Positions 14,484 to 22,360 of a stretch of DNA of 64,000 nt are shown here, one piece after another. Every line of letters begins with the position of its first letter. Within the stretch, counting starts at the first letter, position 1. Both the position numbers and the translations under genes were made by a program. Below the pieces are notes generated by a model. The model worked only from the letters and a program-made list of their open reading frames with translations, had not been told where the DNA came from and made no database searches. This stretch comes from Mycolicibacterium sphagni. GTDB lineage: Bacteria; Actinomycetota; Actinomycetes; Mycobacteriales; Mycobacteriaceae. Location of the stretch: contig NZ_NOZR01000015.1 of NCBI RefSeq assembly GCF_002250655.1, positions 1-64,000 on the forward strand, given 5' to 3'.

Positions 14484-15859
14484 CCAGTGCGCGCGCTAAC
14501 GGCGAGGGAACGCTCTACCGCCGCAAGGACGGGCGGTGGGAAGGTGCTGCGTATGTGCCGACCGCCAGCGGCAAGCGGAAACGTATTCGTATCTACGGAA
14601 AAACCCGGGACGAAGCCCATACCAAACTGACCGCTCGTCTGTCCGACGCCGACCGCAACATCCCGGTCAGTGACGTCGGTTGGACGATCGGCCGGTACCT
14701 CGACTACTGGCTGAACGACGTCGCGCCAAACACTCTGCGCCCTAAGACGTTGGAGTCGTACGAGTCGATCATTCGTATCCATCTCAAACCACGCCTCGGA
14801 ACACGGCGGCTCACCGAACTGTCGGTCACGGCGTTGCAGCAGATCTTCAATGAACAACTCGCCGAGGGACACTCGGTTCGCATCGTCCAACTGACCCGCA
14901 CCGTCCTCAGCGCAGCGCTCACCCGTGCCATGCGCGAGGAGATCGTTTTTCGCAATGTAGCGCGGCTCGTGACGCTGCCCACCTGGGAACGCAAAGATCT
15001 CACCCCGTGGACAGCCGAAGAAGCCGGCCATTTCCTGACGTCGGCATTCGCAGACCGGCTCTACGCAGCCTTCCTGCTCCTCATCGTCTATGGCATGCGC
15101 CGTGGCGAAGTGCTCGGTCTCCGCTGGCGCGATATCGACTGGGACAACAATCAAATTCACATCACTCAGCAGCTGCAGCAGGTCGGGAACGCGCTCCAGG
15201 TCGGCCCGGTCAAGACCAACGCAGGCAAGCGCGATCTGCCGCTGCTCGCGCCGGTTCGCGCCGCGCTGAGTGAGCTCCAAGCCGGAAGCGACGCTGCGGA
15301 CACATCGTCCGATCTGGTCTTCCTCAGCACCGATCGCACGCCGATCTGGCCACGCAACTTCGCCAAGCACTTCCACGACCTGCGGGAGCGGGCCGGGCTG
15401 CGCCGCATCACCATCCATTACCTGCGCCACACTGCGGCGACACTCCTCAAGAACTTTGGTGTGCCAGCACGCGACGTCCAACTCATCCTGGGCCATGCGC
15501 AGATCACGACCACGCTCCAGCTGTACCAACATGGCGATGTCGCCGCGCAACAAACAGCGCTCGACCGTGTGGGTCGAGCGCTGCTCGTGTCTGTTGGTGA
15601 CGGCACGCGTTGCCGTCAAATCCAGCCGTCAACAACGGAATTGATGTTCGAAAATGCGTCGATTATATCTGGAGGGCCAGGAGGGGCTCGAACCCTCGAC
15701 ACCCTGCTTAAGAGGCAAGTTTCGTTAAGTCAACGAGACTCGCTCGCCTCTGTGGTCAGACAGCTACGAACACGAACAAACACGCACGTACTTGGCTACG
15801 TTGCCGTCAAGCGTTGCCGTCAAATCACCGATCATCGGCACGAGTACCTAACTGCCTAA
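14480..15859 (+). CDS. int: Tyrosine integrase with C-terminus encoded by attP
   Basis: 459 residues. It has an AP2-like arm-binding N-terminus (1-60), a core-binding SAM-like domain (about 65-165) and a catalytic domain with R208 (GMRRGEVLGL), H313-x-x-R316 (HYLRH), H339 (LGHAQ) and nucleophile Y349. The enzyme would be complete near residue 370. The frame nevertheless continues about 85 codons through a tRNA-Lys 3'-half (residues 398-413, GGARTLDTLLKRQ is translated tRNA) and on through further repeats, stopping at 15857. Hence its tail depends on the state of the att site. Start ATG 14480 overlaps the xis stop. Confidence 0.88.
   Translation: MTSARANGEGTLYRRKDGRWEGAAYVPTASGKRKRIRIYGKTRDEAHTKLTARLSDADRNIPVSDVGWTIGRYLDYWLNDVAPNTLRPKTLESYESIIRIHLKPRLGTRRLTELSVTALQQIFNEQLAEGHSVRIVQLTRTVLSAALTRAMREEIVFRNVARLVTLPTWERKDLTPWTAEEAGHFLTSAFADRLYAAFLLLIVYGMRRGEVLGLRWRDIDWDNNQIHITQQLQQVGNALQVGPVKTNAGKRDLPLLAPVRAALSELQAGSDAADTSSDLVFLSTDRTPIWPRNFAKHFHDLRERAGLRRITIHYLRHTAATLLKNFGVPARDVQLILGHAQITTTLQLYQHGDVAAQQTALDRVGRALLVSVGDGTRCRQIQPSTTELMFENASIISGGPGGARTLDTLLKRQVSLSQRDSLASVVRQLRTRTNTHVLGYVAVKRCRQITDHRHEYLTA
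15607..15826. other. attP: Predicted attP of the tyrosine integrase (tRNA-Lys core with arm repeats)
   Basis: The core, 15670-15719, read on the minus strand is the 3' half of a tRNA: anticodon loop with CTT (Lys), T-arm with TTCGAGC loop, acceptor strand CTGGCCC and encoded CCA. No matching 5' half exists here. A 16-bp direct repeat, GCGTTGCCGTCAAATC, lies at 15607-15622 and 15811-15826. A shorter copy (CGTTGCCGTCAA) lies at 15799-15810, 13 bp before the last. Repeats on both sides look like P and P' arm-type integrase sites. Both arms being present suggests an unrecombined attP. Confidence 0.65.
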
Positions 15860-15898
15860 AACGCACAAGACACCACACCAAAGCACACAGGAGAACGC

Positions 15899-17578
15899 AT
15901 GGAGACCTCGAGGACAGCAGCGGTGATCTATCTGCGCGTATCGACCAAGGAACAAGCCCAACGAGGCGGCGAAATCGAAGGCTTCTCGATCCCCGCCCAG
16001 CGTGAGGCCTGTGAGAAGCGCGCCGAAGCACTTGGTGCCGAAGTCATTATGGAATTCGTCGACGCGGGAGAATCTGCACGTTCAGCCGACCGACCAGAAT
16101 TGCAGCTGATGCTTAGGTTCTTAGATCGCCGCCGCTGCGACTACGTCATCGTTCACAAGATCGACCGCCTGGCACGTAACCGTGTGGACGACGTCGAAAT
16201 CAACCTTGCGATCCAACGAGCCGGCGCAACACTCGTATCCGTCAGTGAGAACATCGACGAGACACCAAGCGGCATGTTGATGCACGGCATCATGAGCTCA
16301 ATCGCCGAGTTCTACAGCCGCAACCTCGCCAGCGAGACGCGCAAAGGCATGGCGCAAAAGGTCAGAAATGGTGGCACACCCGGGAGCGTGCCCTTTGGAT
16401 ACCTAAACGTGCGAACGAGATCAGTCGAGGGCTACGAGATACGCACCGTAGCAGTCGATCCCGATCGCGCCCCACAAGTCCAATGGATCTACGAAGCGTA
16501 CGGATCAGGAGAGTGGACAATGACCCAGATCCGAGAAGAACTGGAACGGCGTGACGTCACGTCGCTGCCGCGGCCGAAACGACCACCACGACCGATTGCC
16601 ACGTCGCATATCGAGGTCATCCTCAAGAATCGGTACTACCTAGGTGAGGTGAAATTCGAGGGCGCCTGGCACCAGGGCAAGCACGAACCGCTCGTCACCG
16701 AAGATCTTTGGCAACGGGTGCAATCGATCCGCGAATCTCGCGTGCGCACCAAGGAAAAGCCCCAACAACATGCTCATTGGTTGAAGGGAACCGTTGCATG
16801 CGGCCACTGTGGAGAAACTCTGGGAATCGAGGTTGTTGTGAACGGGACGGGTGTGCGATATCCGTACTTCTACTGTCTCGGCCGCAAGATGCGCCGCACC
16901 AACTGTGACTTTCGAGCGATCGCCGTTACCAGCGTTGAAGAGCTCGTCGCAGACCATTGGCGTACCCGGCGACTAACCGACAAACAAATCGACCGTGTCC
17001 GAGTCCTCGTCGCTGAGTACGTTGACACGTTGCTTCCAGAACGCGATAAGCGGCTACGTACCGCTCAACGCGTCATCGCCAAGTTAACGAACGAACGCGA
17101 CATGCTGCTGCGCGCGCACTATGCCGGCGCCGTACCACTTTCACAGCTCCGGTCGGAGCAGGATCGAATAGCCGCTGCACTCGCGGTCGCCTCACGCGAC
17201 CTCGACCAGCGGCAGATGACTCGGGATCAGCTTTCGGCCGGGCTGGAACGGGCCCTCGACCTTCTACGCAACCCGCATCAGGCATACGCGTGCAGCGACT
17301 CAGTCGGACGGCGAGCCATGAACCAGGCAGTGTTCGACCGGCTCTACATTCACGACGACGAGATCAAGGACGCTCAACTCACCGAGTTGTTCGACCGTCT
17401 TCTCGACCCTCAGCTGAAGGAACACCTCGATGTCGAGCTGACATCGATCACAGTGCCGTCCCGATCTCGGCGAAAATCCGCCAGAACATCAGGGAACTCG
17501 AACTTGTGCCCTGATGATCAGGGCACAAGTTCGAACTTTGCAACATTGGTGGCAGGTACAGGATTCGAACCTGTGTAG
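15899..17578 (+). CDS. Large serine recombinase
   Basis: 559 residues from ATG 15899 (AGGAG upstream). The N-terminal resolvase domain has catalytic Ser15 in YLRVS and the HKIDRLARN helix. A recombinase domain follows (about 180-310: GTPGSVPFGYLN, ILKNRYYLGEVKF). Then come a zinc ribbon (CGHCG ... FYCLGRKMRRTNC, about 301-340) and a long coiled coil (about 380-460). The last residues (VAGTGFEPV) come from the overlapping tRNA-Tyr gene. A 37-bp perfect palindrome lies in its last codons. Large serine recombinases integrate phages and elements without cofactors. It is the second integrase in this element and the one nearest the chromosomal junction. Confidence 0.88.
   Translation: METSRTAAVIYLRVSTKEQAQRGGEIEGFSIPAQREACEKRAEALGAEVIMEFVDAGESARSADRPELQLMLRFLDRRRCDYVIVHKIDRLARNRVDDVEINLAIQRAGATLVSVSENIDETPSGMLMHGIMSSIAEFYSRNLASETRKGMAQKVRNGGTPGSVPFGYLNVRTRSVEGYEIRTVAVDPDRAPQVQWIYEAYGSGEWTMTQIREELERRDVTSLPRPKRPPRPIATSHIEVILKNRYYLGEVKFEGAWHQGKHEPLVTEDLWQRVQSIRESRVRTKEKPQQHAHWLKGTVACGHCGETLGIEVVVNGTGVRYPYFYCLGRKMRRTNCDFRAIAVTSVEELVADHWRTRRLTDKQIDRVRVLVAEYVDTLLPERDKRLRTAQRVIAKLTNERDMLLRAHYAGAVPLSQLRSEQDRIAAALAVASRDLDQRQMTRDQLSAGLERALDLLRNPHQAYACSDSVGRRAMNQAVFDRLYIHDDEIKDAQLTELFDRLLDPQLKEHLDVELTSITVPSRSRRKSARTSGNSNLCPDDQGTSSNFATLVAGTGFEPV
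17498..17534. repeat. 37-bp perfect inverted repeat at the element edge
   Basis: Arms of 18 bp, TCGAACTTGTGCCCTGAT (17498-17515) and its exact complement (17517-17534), flank one central G. It lies within the last codons of the serine recombinase and 12 bp before the encoded CCA of tRNA-Tyr. It may be a recombinase recognition site or a strong hairpin that stops convergent transcription from the recombinase and the tRNA. No T-run is present. Confidence 0.7.
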
Positions 17579-17632
17579 GCTTCCGCCGACGGATTTACAG
17601 TCCGCTCCCATTGGCCGCTCGGGCAACCTGCC
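17547..17632 (-). tRNA. tRNA-Tyr (GTA)
   Basis: Read on the minus strand, it has an acceptor stem GGCAGGT pairing with ACCTGCC, discriminator A and an encoded CCA (17547-17549). The anticodon loop CTGTAAA has GTA, a class II long variable arm follows, and the T-arm is ACAGG TTCGAAT CCTGT. The gene is complete, and its 3' end overlaps the C-terminal codons of the serine recombinase. It marks the junction between the mobile element and conserved chromosome. Confidence 0.95.
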
Positions 17633-17738
17633 TGGGTGCGCCGCACCGGAGATCCGGTTTGGTGCGACTAGCAGGGTACAACGAGGATGTACCTCAGATA
17701 CAAACCGGCCGATCACGTCAGGGAAGGGGACGAGTCCA

Positions 17739-18230
17739 ATGGCGGATTCATCGTTCGACATCGTGAGCAAGGTCGACCGCCAAGAGGTCGACAACGCGCT
17801 GAACCAGGCGGCCAAGGAGTTGAGCACCCGATTCGACTTCCGCGGCACCGACACCACCATCGCCTGGAAGGGCGACGAGGTCATCGAGATCGTCAGCTCC
17901 ACCGAGGAGCGGGTCAAGGCCGCGGTCGACGTCTTCAAGGAGAAGCTCATTCGCCGTGACATCTCCATGAAGGCCTTCGACGCCGGAGAACCGCAGGCCA
18001 GCGGCAAGACCTACAAGGTCAGCGGCGGCCTCAAGCAGGGCATCGACCAGGAGAACGCGAAGAAGATCAACAAGCTGATCCGCGACGAAGGCCCCAAGGG
18101 CGTCAAGACCCAGGTCCAGGGTGACGAGATCCGAGTCAGCTCCAAGAAGCGCGACGACCTGCAGGCCGTGCAGGCCCTGCTCCGCGGCGCCGACCTGGAC
18201 GTGGCGCTGCAGTTCGTCAACTACCGGTAG
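17739..18230 (+). CDS. YajQ-family nucleotide-binding protein
   Basis: 163 residues from ATG 17739, the family start (MADSSFDIVSKVDRQEVDNA). Members have two ferredoxin-like domains and bind nucleotides; in some bacteria a relative binds cyclic di-GMP. Diagnostic stretches are DFRGTDTTIAWKGDEV, KTYKVSGGLKQGIDQENAKKI and the C-terminal QAVQALLRGADLDVALQFVNYR. It corresponds to Rv0566c and is the first host gene right of the element. The 106 bp between it and tRNA-Tyr must hold the promoters of both divergent genes. Confidence 0.92.
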   Translation: MADSSFDIVSKVDRQEVDNALNQAAKELSTRFDFRGTDTTIAWKGDEVIEIVSSTEERVKAAVDVFKEKLIRRDISMKAFDAGEPQASGKTYKVSGGLKQGIDQENAKKINKLIRDEGPKGVKTQVQGDEIRVSSKKRDDLQAVQALLRGADLDVALQFVNYR

Positions 18231-18300
18231 GTCTCTCGCCCGCCCGCTCGCCAGTGCTTAGTGTGGTGACCATCACTACACGCACGAAGCGAGGACCGCG

Positions 18301-19815
18301 ATGACAGCTAGCCCGGCGACCGAGCCCGTACCTGCCGAACAGGATGGCGGCTCCTACGACGTCGTGATCATCGGCGCCGGATTCTCCGGGCTCGGCGCGG
18401 CCTACCGCATCACCGAGCGCAACCCTGGCACCCGCTACGCCGTCCTGGAACGCCGGGACCGCATCGGCGGCACCTGGGACCTGTTCCGCTACCCCGGCGT
18501 CCGCTCGGACAGCAGCATCTTCTCGCTGTCCTGGCCGTGGGAACCGTGGACCCGCAAGGAGGGCGTAGCCGACGGCGACCACATCCGCGAATACATGGAG
18601 GACACCGCCCGCAAGCGCGGCATCCTCCCCCACGTCCACTTCGGGACCCACGTACAGTCCGCGGACTGGGATTCAGCCACCGATACCTGGACCGTGCATG
18701 TCACCGAGAATGGTGCCGCGAAAACTTATCGCGCCCGCTTCGTGTTCTTCGGGTCCGGCTACTACAACTACGACGAGGGATACACCCCCGAATTCCCGGG
18801 CCTGAACACCTTCGCGGGCACCGTCGTGCATCCGCAATTCTGGCCCGAGGATCTCGACTACACCGGCAAGAAGGTGATCGTCATCGGCAGCGGCGCCACC
18901 GCCGTGTCACTGATCCCCGCGCTGGCGCAGAAGGCCTCCAAAGTGACGATGCTGCAGCGCTCACCGACCTATCTGCTGGCTGGGTCCCGGGTCAATCCCC
19001 TCATCGAGCTCGTGCGAAAGTTCACTCCCCGCAAGATCTCTCACGGGTTCGCCCGCTACTTCGCGGTGGCGTTCGAAAGCATCGTCTGGTTCGTGGCCCG
19101 GACCGCTCCCGGGTTGGCCAGGAAGATTATCCGGGCGCAGAACGCCAGCAGCCTGCCCGCCGGCTATCCGGTCGACGTGCACTTCAAGCCGCGCTACAAC
19201 GTGTGGGACCAACGGTTGTGTCTGGTGGCCGACGGCGATCTGTTCGAGGCCATCAAAAATGGTCGCGCCGAGGTGGTCACCGATCACATCGACCGCTTCG
19301 ACCAAACCGGCATCACACTCAAATCCGGCCAGCACCTGGATGCCGACATCGTGGTCACTGCCACCGGTCTGCAACTACATGCCCTCGGCGGTGTACGAAT
19401 CACAGTGGACGGCAACGAGATCAAGCCGCAGGATCGGTTCTCCTACAAGGCGCACATGCTCGAAGATGTGCCCAACCTGATCTGGTGCATCGGCTACACC
19501 AACGCATCGTGGACGCTGCGTGCCGACATGACCGCCCGCGCGGCCGCCAAGTTGATCGCGTACATGAATTCCCGCGGATACACCCACGCCTTCCCGCACC
19601 TGGGCGGTGAACCGATCGCCGAGAAGCCGGCGTGGGACATTCAGGCCAGCTACGTGTTGCGCAACCTGCACGCCCTGCCCAAGTCCGGCCTCAAGCGGCC
19701 GTGGGTGGTGCGGCAGAACTACATCGCCGACGCGATCGACCACCACTTCATCGACAAGATCGACGAGGACATGACCTTCGGACGGGTCGCCACCCCGGCG
19801 CGGGTCGCGGGTTAG
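18301..19815 (+). CDS. Type I Baeyer-Villiger flavin monooxygenase
   Basis: 504 residues. FAD-binding GAGFSG (25-30), the Baeyer-Villiger fingerprint FAGTVVHPQFWP (171-182) and the NADPH-binding GSGAT (196-200) are all present, as are GGTWD and YPGVRSD, typical of EtaA-like enzymes. It should insert oxygen into ketones or sulphur compounds using NADPH. Position and similarity match Rv0565c, one of the monooxygenases linked to ethionamide activation in M. tuberculosis. Its stop overlaps that of the convergent cyanase gene by 4 nt. Confidence 0.9.
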   Translation: MTASPATEPVPAEQDGGSYDVVIIGAGFSGLGAAYRITERNPGTRYAVLERRDRIGGTWDLFRYPGVRSDSSIFSLSWPWEPWTRKEGVADGDHIREYMEDTARKRGILPHVHFGTHVQSADWDSATDTWTVHVTENGAAKTYRARFVFFGSGYYNYDEGYTPEFPGLNTFAGTVVHPQFWPEDLDYTGKKVIVIGSGATAVSLIPALAQKASKVTMLQRSPTYLLAGSRVNPLIELVRKFTPRKISHGFARYFAVAFESIVWFVARTAPGLARKIIRAQNASSLPAGYPVDVHFKPRYNVWDQRLCLVADGDLFEAIKNGRAEVVTDHIDRFDQTGITLKSGQHLDADIVVTATGLQLHALGGVRITVDGNEIKPQDRFSYKAHMLEDVPNLIWCIGYTNASWTLRADMTARAAAKLIAYMNSRGYTHAFPHLGGEPIAEKPAWDIQASYVLRNLHALPKSGLKRPWVVRQNYIADAIDHHFIDKIDEDMTFGRVATPARVAG

Positions 19816-20279
19816 GTCGCGGCCGACGTCCAGTCGTACGGCAGGAACTTTCCGTCGAAGGTGACGACCACCCGGTCGCCCGCAGGGTGCGGCTTCTTCT
19901 CCAGGCAGACACTGAAATTGATCGCGCTCATGATCCCGTCGCCGAACTGTTCGTGGATCAACTCCTTGATCGCCCCGCCGTACACCTGCAGCGCTTCGTA
20001 GAAACGGTAGATCGTCGGATCGGTCGGTACCGCGGTCGGTAGCCCGCCCCGCATGGGTACCGCCGCCAACACCGGGATCGCGGACTCATCGAGGTCCAGC
20101 ATGCCGACAAGGACTGCCGCCTGTTCGGCCGGAATGGGGTGTTGCCCCAGCAGCGCCGCAGTGGTCCACACCACCGGACGGTCGATGGCGTCGGCCAATT
20201 CCTGCCACGTCAGCCCCTTGGCGAGGCGAGCCGCGACGATCTCTTCGGTGAATTCCTCTCGCGTCATGGCGCTCAGCAT
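19812..20279 (-). CDS. cynS: Cyanase (cyanate hydratase)
   Basis: 155 residues. The N-terminal HTH-like domain (LTWQELADAIDRPVVWTTAALLGQ) and C-terminal decamer domain are clear. The catalytic Arg, Glu and Ser occur in YRFYEALQVYGGAIKELIHE and FGDGIMSAINFSV. It converts cyanate and bicarbonate to ammonia and carbon dioxide. The start is uncertain between ATG 20279 and ATG 20267 (MTREEFTEEI); neither has a strong ribosome site. It is not part of the M. tuberculosis gene order here, so it is an insertion in this lineage. It is divergent from gpsA with 168 bp between starts. Confidence 0.9.
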   Translation of the reverse strand: MLSAMTREEFTEEIVAARLAKGLTWQELADAIDRPVVWTTAALLGQHPIPAEQAAVLVGMLDLDESAIPVLAAVPMRGGLPTAVPTDPTIYRFYEALQVYGGAIKELIHEQFGDGIMSAINFSVCLEKKPHPAGDRVVVTFDGKFLPYDWTSAAT

Positions 20280-20447
20280 GCACCAGCGCTGTTTCGCCGG
20301 CGTGACGCAATCCGCTACTTCGGCTGTCCATCAAAGGCAAGCAGGAAAACCCTCCCGCAAGGCAAAGCAAGGACAAACTGCGAGACGTCGCATCGCAGTT
20401 GCCGAACTCCACGTGAACACAGGGGTATCCGCAATACGCTCAATGCC

Positions 20448-21473
20448 ATGACGTCTGAGCGCCGCGAACCCAAAGTTGTCGTACTCGGTGGCGGATCCTG
20501 GGGTACCACCGTCGCATCCATCTGCTCTCGCCGGGGGCCGACGTTGCAGTGGGTGCGTTCGGACGAGACCGCCAAGGACATCAACGACAACCACCGTAAT
20601 TCCCGCTATTTGGGCGACGATGTCGAACTGTCGGAAACCTTGCGCGCCACCACCGATTTCAGCGAGGCTGCCGAGTGCGCCGACGTCGTCGTCATGGGTG
20701 TGCCCTCGCACGGCTTCCGCGGTGTGCTAGCCGAACTGAGCAGGGAACTGCGACCCTGGGTTCCTGTTGTCAGCCTGGTCAAAGGCCTCGAGCAGGGCAC
20801 CAATATGCGGATGAGCCAGATCATCGACGAGGTCCTGCCCGGTCACCCGGCCGGCATCCTCGCCGGGCCCAACATCGCGCGTGAGGTCGCCGACGGCTTC
20901 GCCGCCGCCGCCGTGCTGGCCATGCCCGATCAGCATCTGGCCGCCAACCTCGCGAAGATGTTCCGCACCAAGCGGTTCCGCGTCTACACCACCGACGATG
21001 TCGTCGGCGTGGAGATGGCCGGCGCGCTGAAAAACGTCTACGCCATCGCTGTCGGCATGGGCTATTCGCTGGGCATCGGCGAGAACACGCGGGCGCTGGT
21101 GATGGCCCGTGCAGTGCGCGAGATGTCGCGACTCGGCGAGGCCATCGGCGGCCATCGCGACACCTTCTCCGGCTTGGCCGGCATGGGCGACCTCATCGTC
21201 ACCTGCACATCGCAGCGCAGCCGCAACCGCCACGTCGGTGAACAACTGGGCTCAGGCAAGACCATCGAGGAAATCATCGCCTCCATGAATCAGGTCGCCG
21301 AAGGCGTCAAGGCCGCCAGCGTGATCATGGAGTTCGCCGACAAGTACGGCCTGAACATGCCGATCGCGCGGGAAGTCGACGCCGTCATCAATCACGGCGC
21401 CAACGTCGAGCAGGCCTACCGTGGCCTGATGGCCGAGAAGCCTGGCCACGAGGTCAACGACTCACACTTCTAA
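20448..21473 (+). CDS. gpsA: NAD(P)-dependent glycerol-3-phosphate dehydrogenase
   Basis: 341 residues from ATG 20448 (MTSERREPKVVVLGGGSWGTT). GGGSWGT is the dinucleotide-binding loop. VEMAGALKNVYAIAVGM carries the catalytic Lys, and GMGDLIVTCTSQRSRN is the family signature. The enzyme makes sn-glycerol 3-phosphate from dihydroxyacetone phosphate for phospholipid synthesis. It matches Rv0564c (gpdA1). Candidate hairpin GTCGGC/GCCGAC at 21478-21493 follows the stop but has no U-tract. Confidence 0.93.
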   Translation: MTSERREPKVVVLGGGSWGTTVASICSRRGPTLQWVRSDETAKDINDNHRNSRYLGDDVELSETLRATTDFSEAAECADVVVMGVPSHGFRGVLAELSRELRPWVPVVSLVKGLEQGTNMRMSQIIDEVLPGHPAGILAGPNIAREVADGFAAAAVLAMPDQHLAANLAKMFRTKRFRVYTTDDVVGVEMAGALKNVYAIAVGMGYSLGIGENTRALVMARAVREMSRLGEAIGGHRDTFSGLAGMGDLIVTCTSQRSRNRHVGEQLGSGKTIEEIIASMNQVAEGVKAASVIMEFADKYGLNMPIAREVDAVINHGANVEQAYRGLMAEKPGHEVNDSHF

Positions 21474-21603
21474 TCGAGTCGGCCGATGCCGACCTCTGAG
21501 CTCGACTCTGCAGTGGCTGCATCGATCCTGCGGTGAGAGCGCCTTTGAGGGCGTGGATGGCACGCTGAGCGCAGGGTCGATCTGGTGCAGTTCCAGAAGT
21601 GAG

Positions 21604-22161
21604 CTAGCCCGGGAACGACGGGAACAACGGGTTGCCGTTCTTCGGCCGATCCAGCATCGGGCTGGGACCCGACGCGAACGAGGCCGTCGGCCCGACGACG
21701 AAGCCGACCTGGTCATGGTTGTTCACACAGGCGACTGTCCCGCCGCCGTCGACGCCACAGCTGACATCGCGAAAGCTCAGCCGGGTGTTCGGCGGAAGCG
21801 GCTTGACGTCACCGGCAGCTGCGTAGATCGACGCGCCGGTAGTCGAGAACCCTGGTTGGCCCGCCGGGCCAGCACTCACCAGGTCCGCGCCGTCGGGCGC
21901 ACCCGGTAGCGCACCACTGCAGCCGTAGCTGCCGTTCCCCTTGTCCAAGACGCAGATGACGCCGGGCGGGCCGGCGAAGGCGTACCAGTTGCCGCCCATC
22001 GCCGTGTAGGCCGCCGGGTTCACCGGGGTGTAGGCGTTGACGTTGGGAAGGACCGGGGCCGGCGCCGGGTCAGGATCGGCCGAGGCCACACCCGGCACAC
22101 CGACCGCCATCGCCCCCGCGGCGCTCACCAGGCCGATCAGGATTCTGCTCAGCATCATCAC
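21604..22161 (-). CDS. Secreted protein of unknown function
   Basis: About 185 residues with a classic Sec signal peptide (ILIGLVSAAGAMAVGVPGVASA, cleavage before DPDP). The mature part is Pro/Gly/Ala-rich with four Cys that could form two disulphides (VICVLD, YGCSG, VSCGV, VACVN). That suggests a small disulphide-bonded extracellular domain. Start GTG 22161 or ATG 22158/22155 cannot be separated. Similar exported proteins are common in mycobacteria, but I recognise no function. Confidence 0.8.
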   Translation of the reverse strand: MMMLSRILIGLVSAAGAMAVGVPGVASADPDPAPAPVLPNVNAYTPVNPAAYTAMGGNWYAFAGPPGVICVLDKGNGSYGCSGALPGAPDGADLVSAGPAGQPGFSTTGASIYAAAGDVKPLPPNTRLSFRDVSCGVDGGGTVACVNNHDQVGFVVGPTASFASGPSPMLDRPKNGNPLFPSFPG

Positions 22162-22360
22162 ACCCTACGTAAGCGCCGCTCGCGGCGCAGTTTGCGCACT
22201 CACCCGGTCCTTCGGTCTGACACCCGCGATGCGTTACCCCCGAACAGTGGCCAACGACACCCCTAGGTGTAAAACTCGCCCGATTCGGAAACGCAACGAC
22301 GGTCCCCGCGCTTGACGCATACCAAACGAGCGCAACTACAAGGCAATTCGCGATAGGACC

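Larger units (their letters stand above)
1..17546. mobile_element. Integrative conjugative-type element abutting tRNA-Tyr (left end outside window)
   Basis: This stretch holds only accessory genes: a VirD4/HerA-like transfer ATPase, a replication-relaxation protein, an orphan DNA methyltransferase, ArdA, an XRE-excisionase-tyrosine integrase operon and a large serine recombinase. Conserved mycobacterial core genes begin immediately after the tRNA-Tyr. Several intergenic regions (3776-3845, 7810-7969, 13620-13730) are visibly AT-rich compared with the host part. There is no type IV secretion scaffold or recognisable MOB relaxase here, so single-ATPase transfer or mobilisation by a helper are both possible. 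The right boundary near 17498-17557 is inferred from the recombinase and tRNA. The left boundary was not found; no copy of the tRNA-Tyr 3' end is visible at the window start. Confidence 0.8.

Noticed and set aside
15670..15719. A complete tRNA-Lys gene
   Set aside because: Only the anticodon-to-CCA half is present; no matching 5' acceptor or D-arm follows on the minus strand.
17637..17668. Inverted repeat (CGCA...TGCG with inner CCGGA/TCCGG) upstream of tRNA-Tyr and yajQ
   Set aside because: The two stems compete for the same bases and have bulges; not convincing as an operator or terminator.
21474..21603. Hairpin GTCGGC/GCCGAC after gpsA as an intrinsic terminator
   Set aside because: A 6-bp stem without U-tract is too weak to call on sequence alone.
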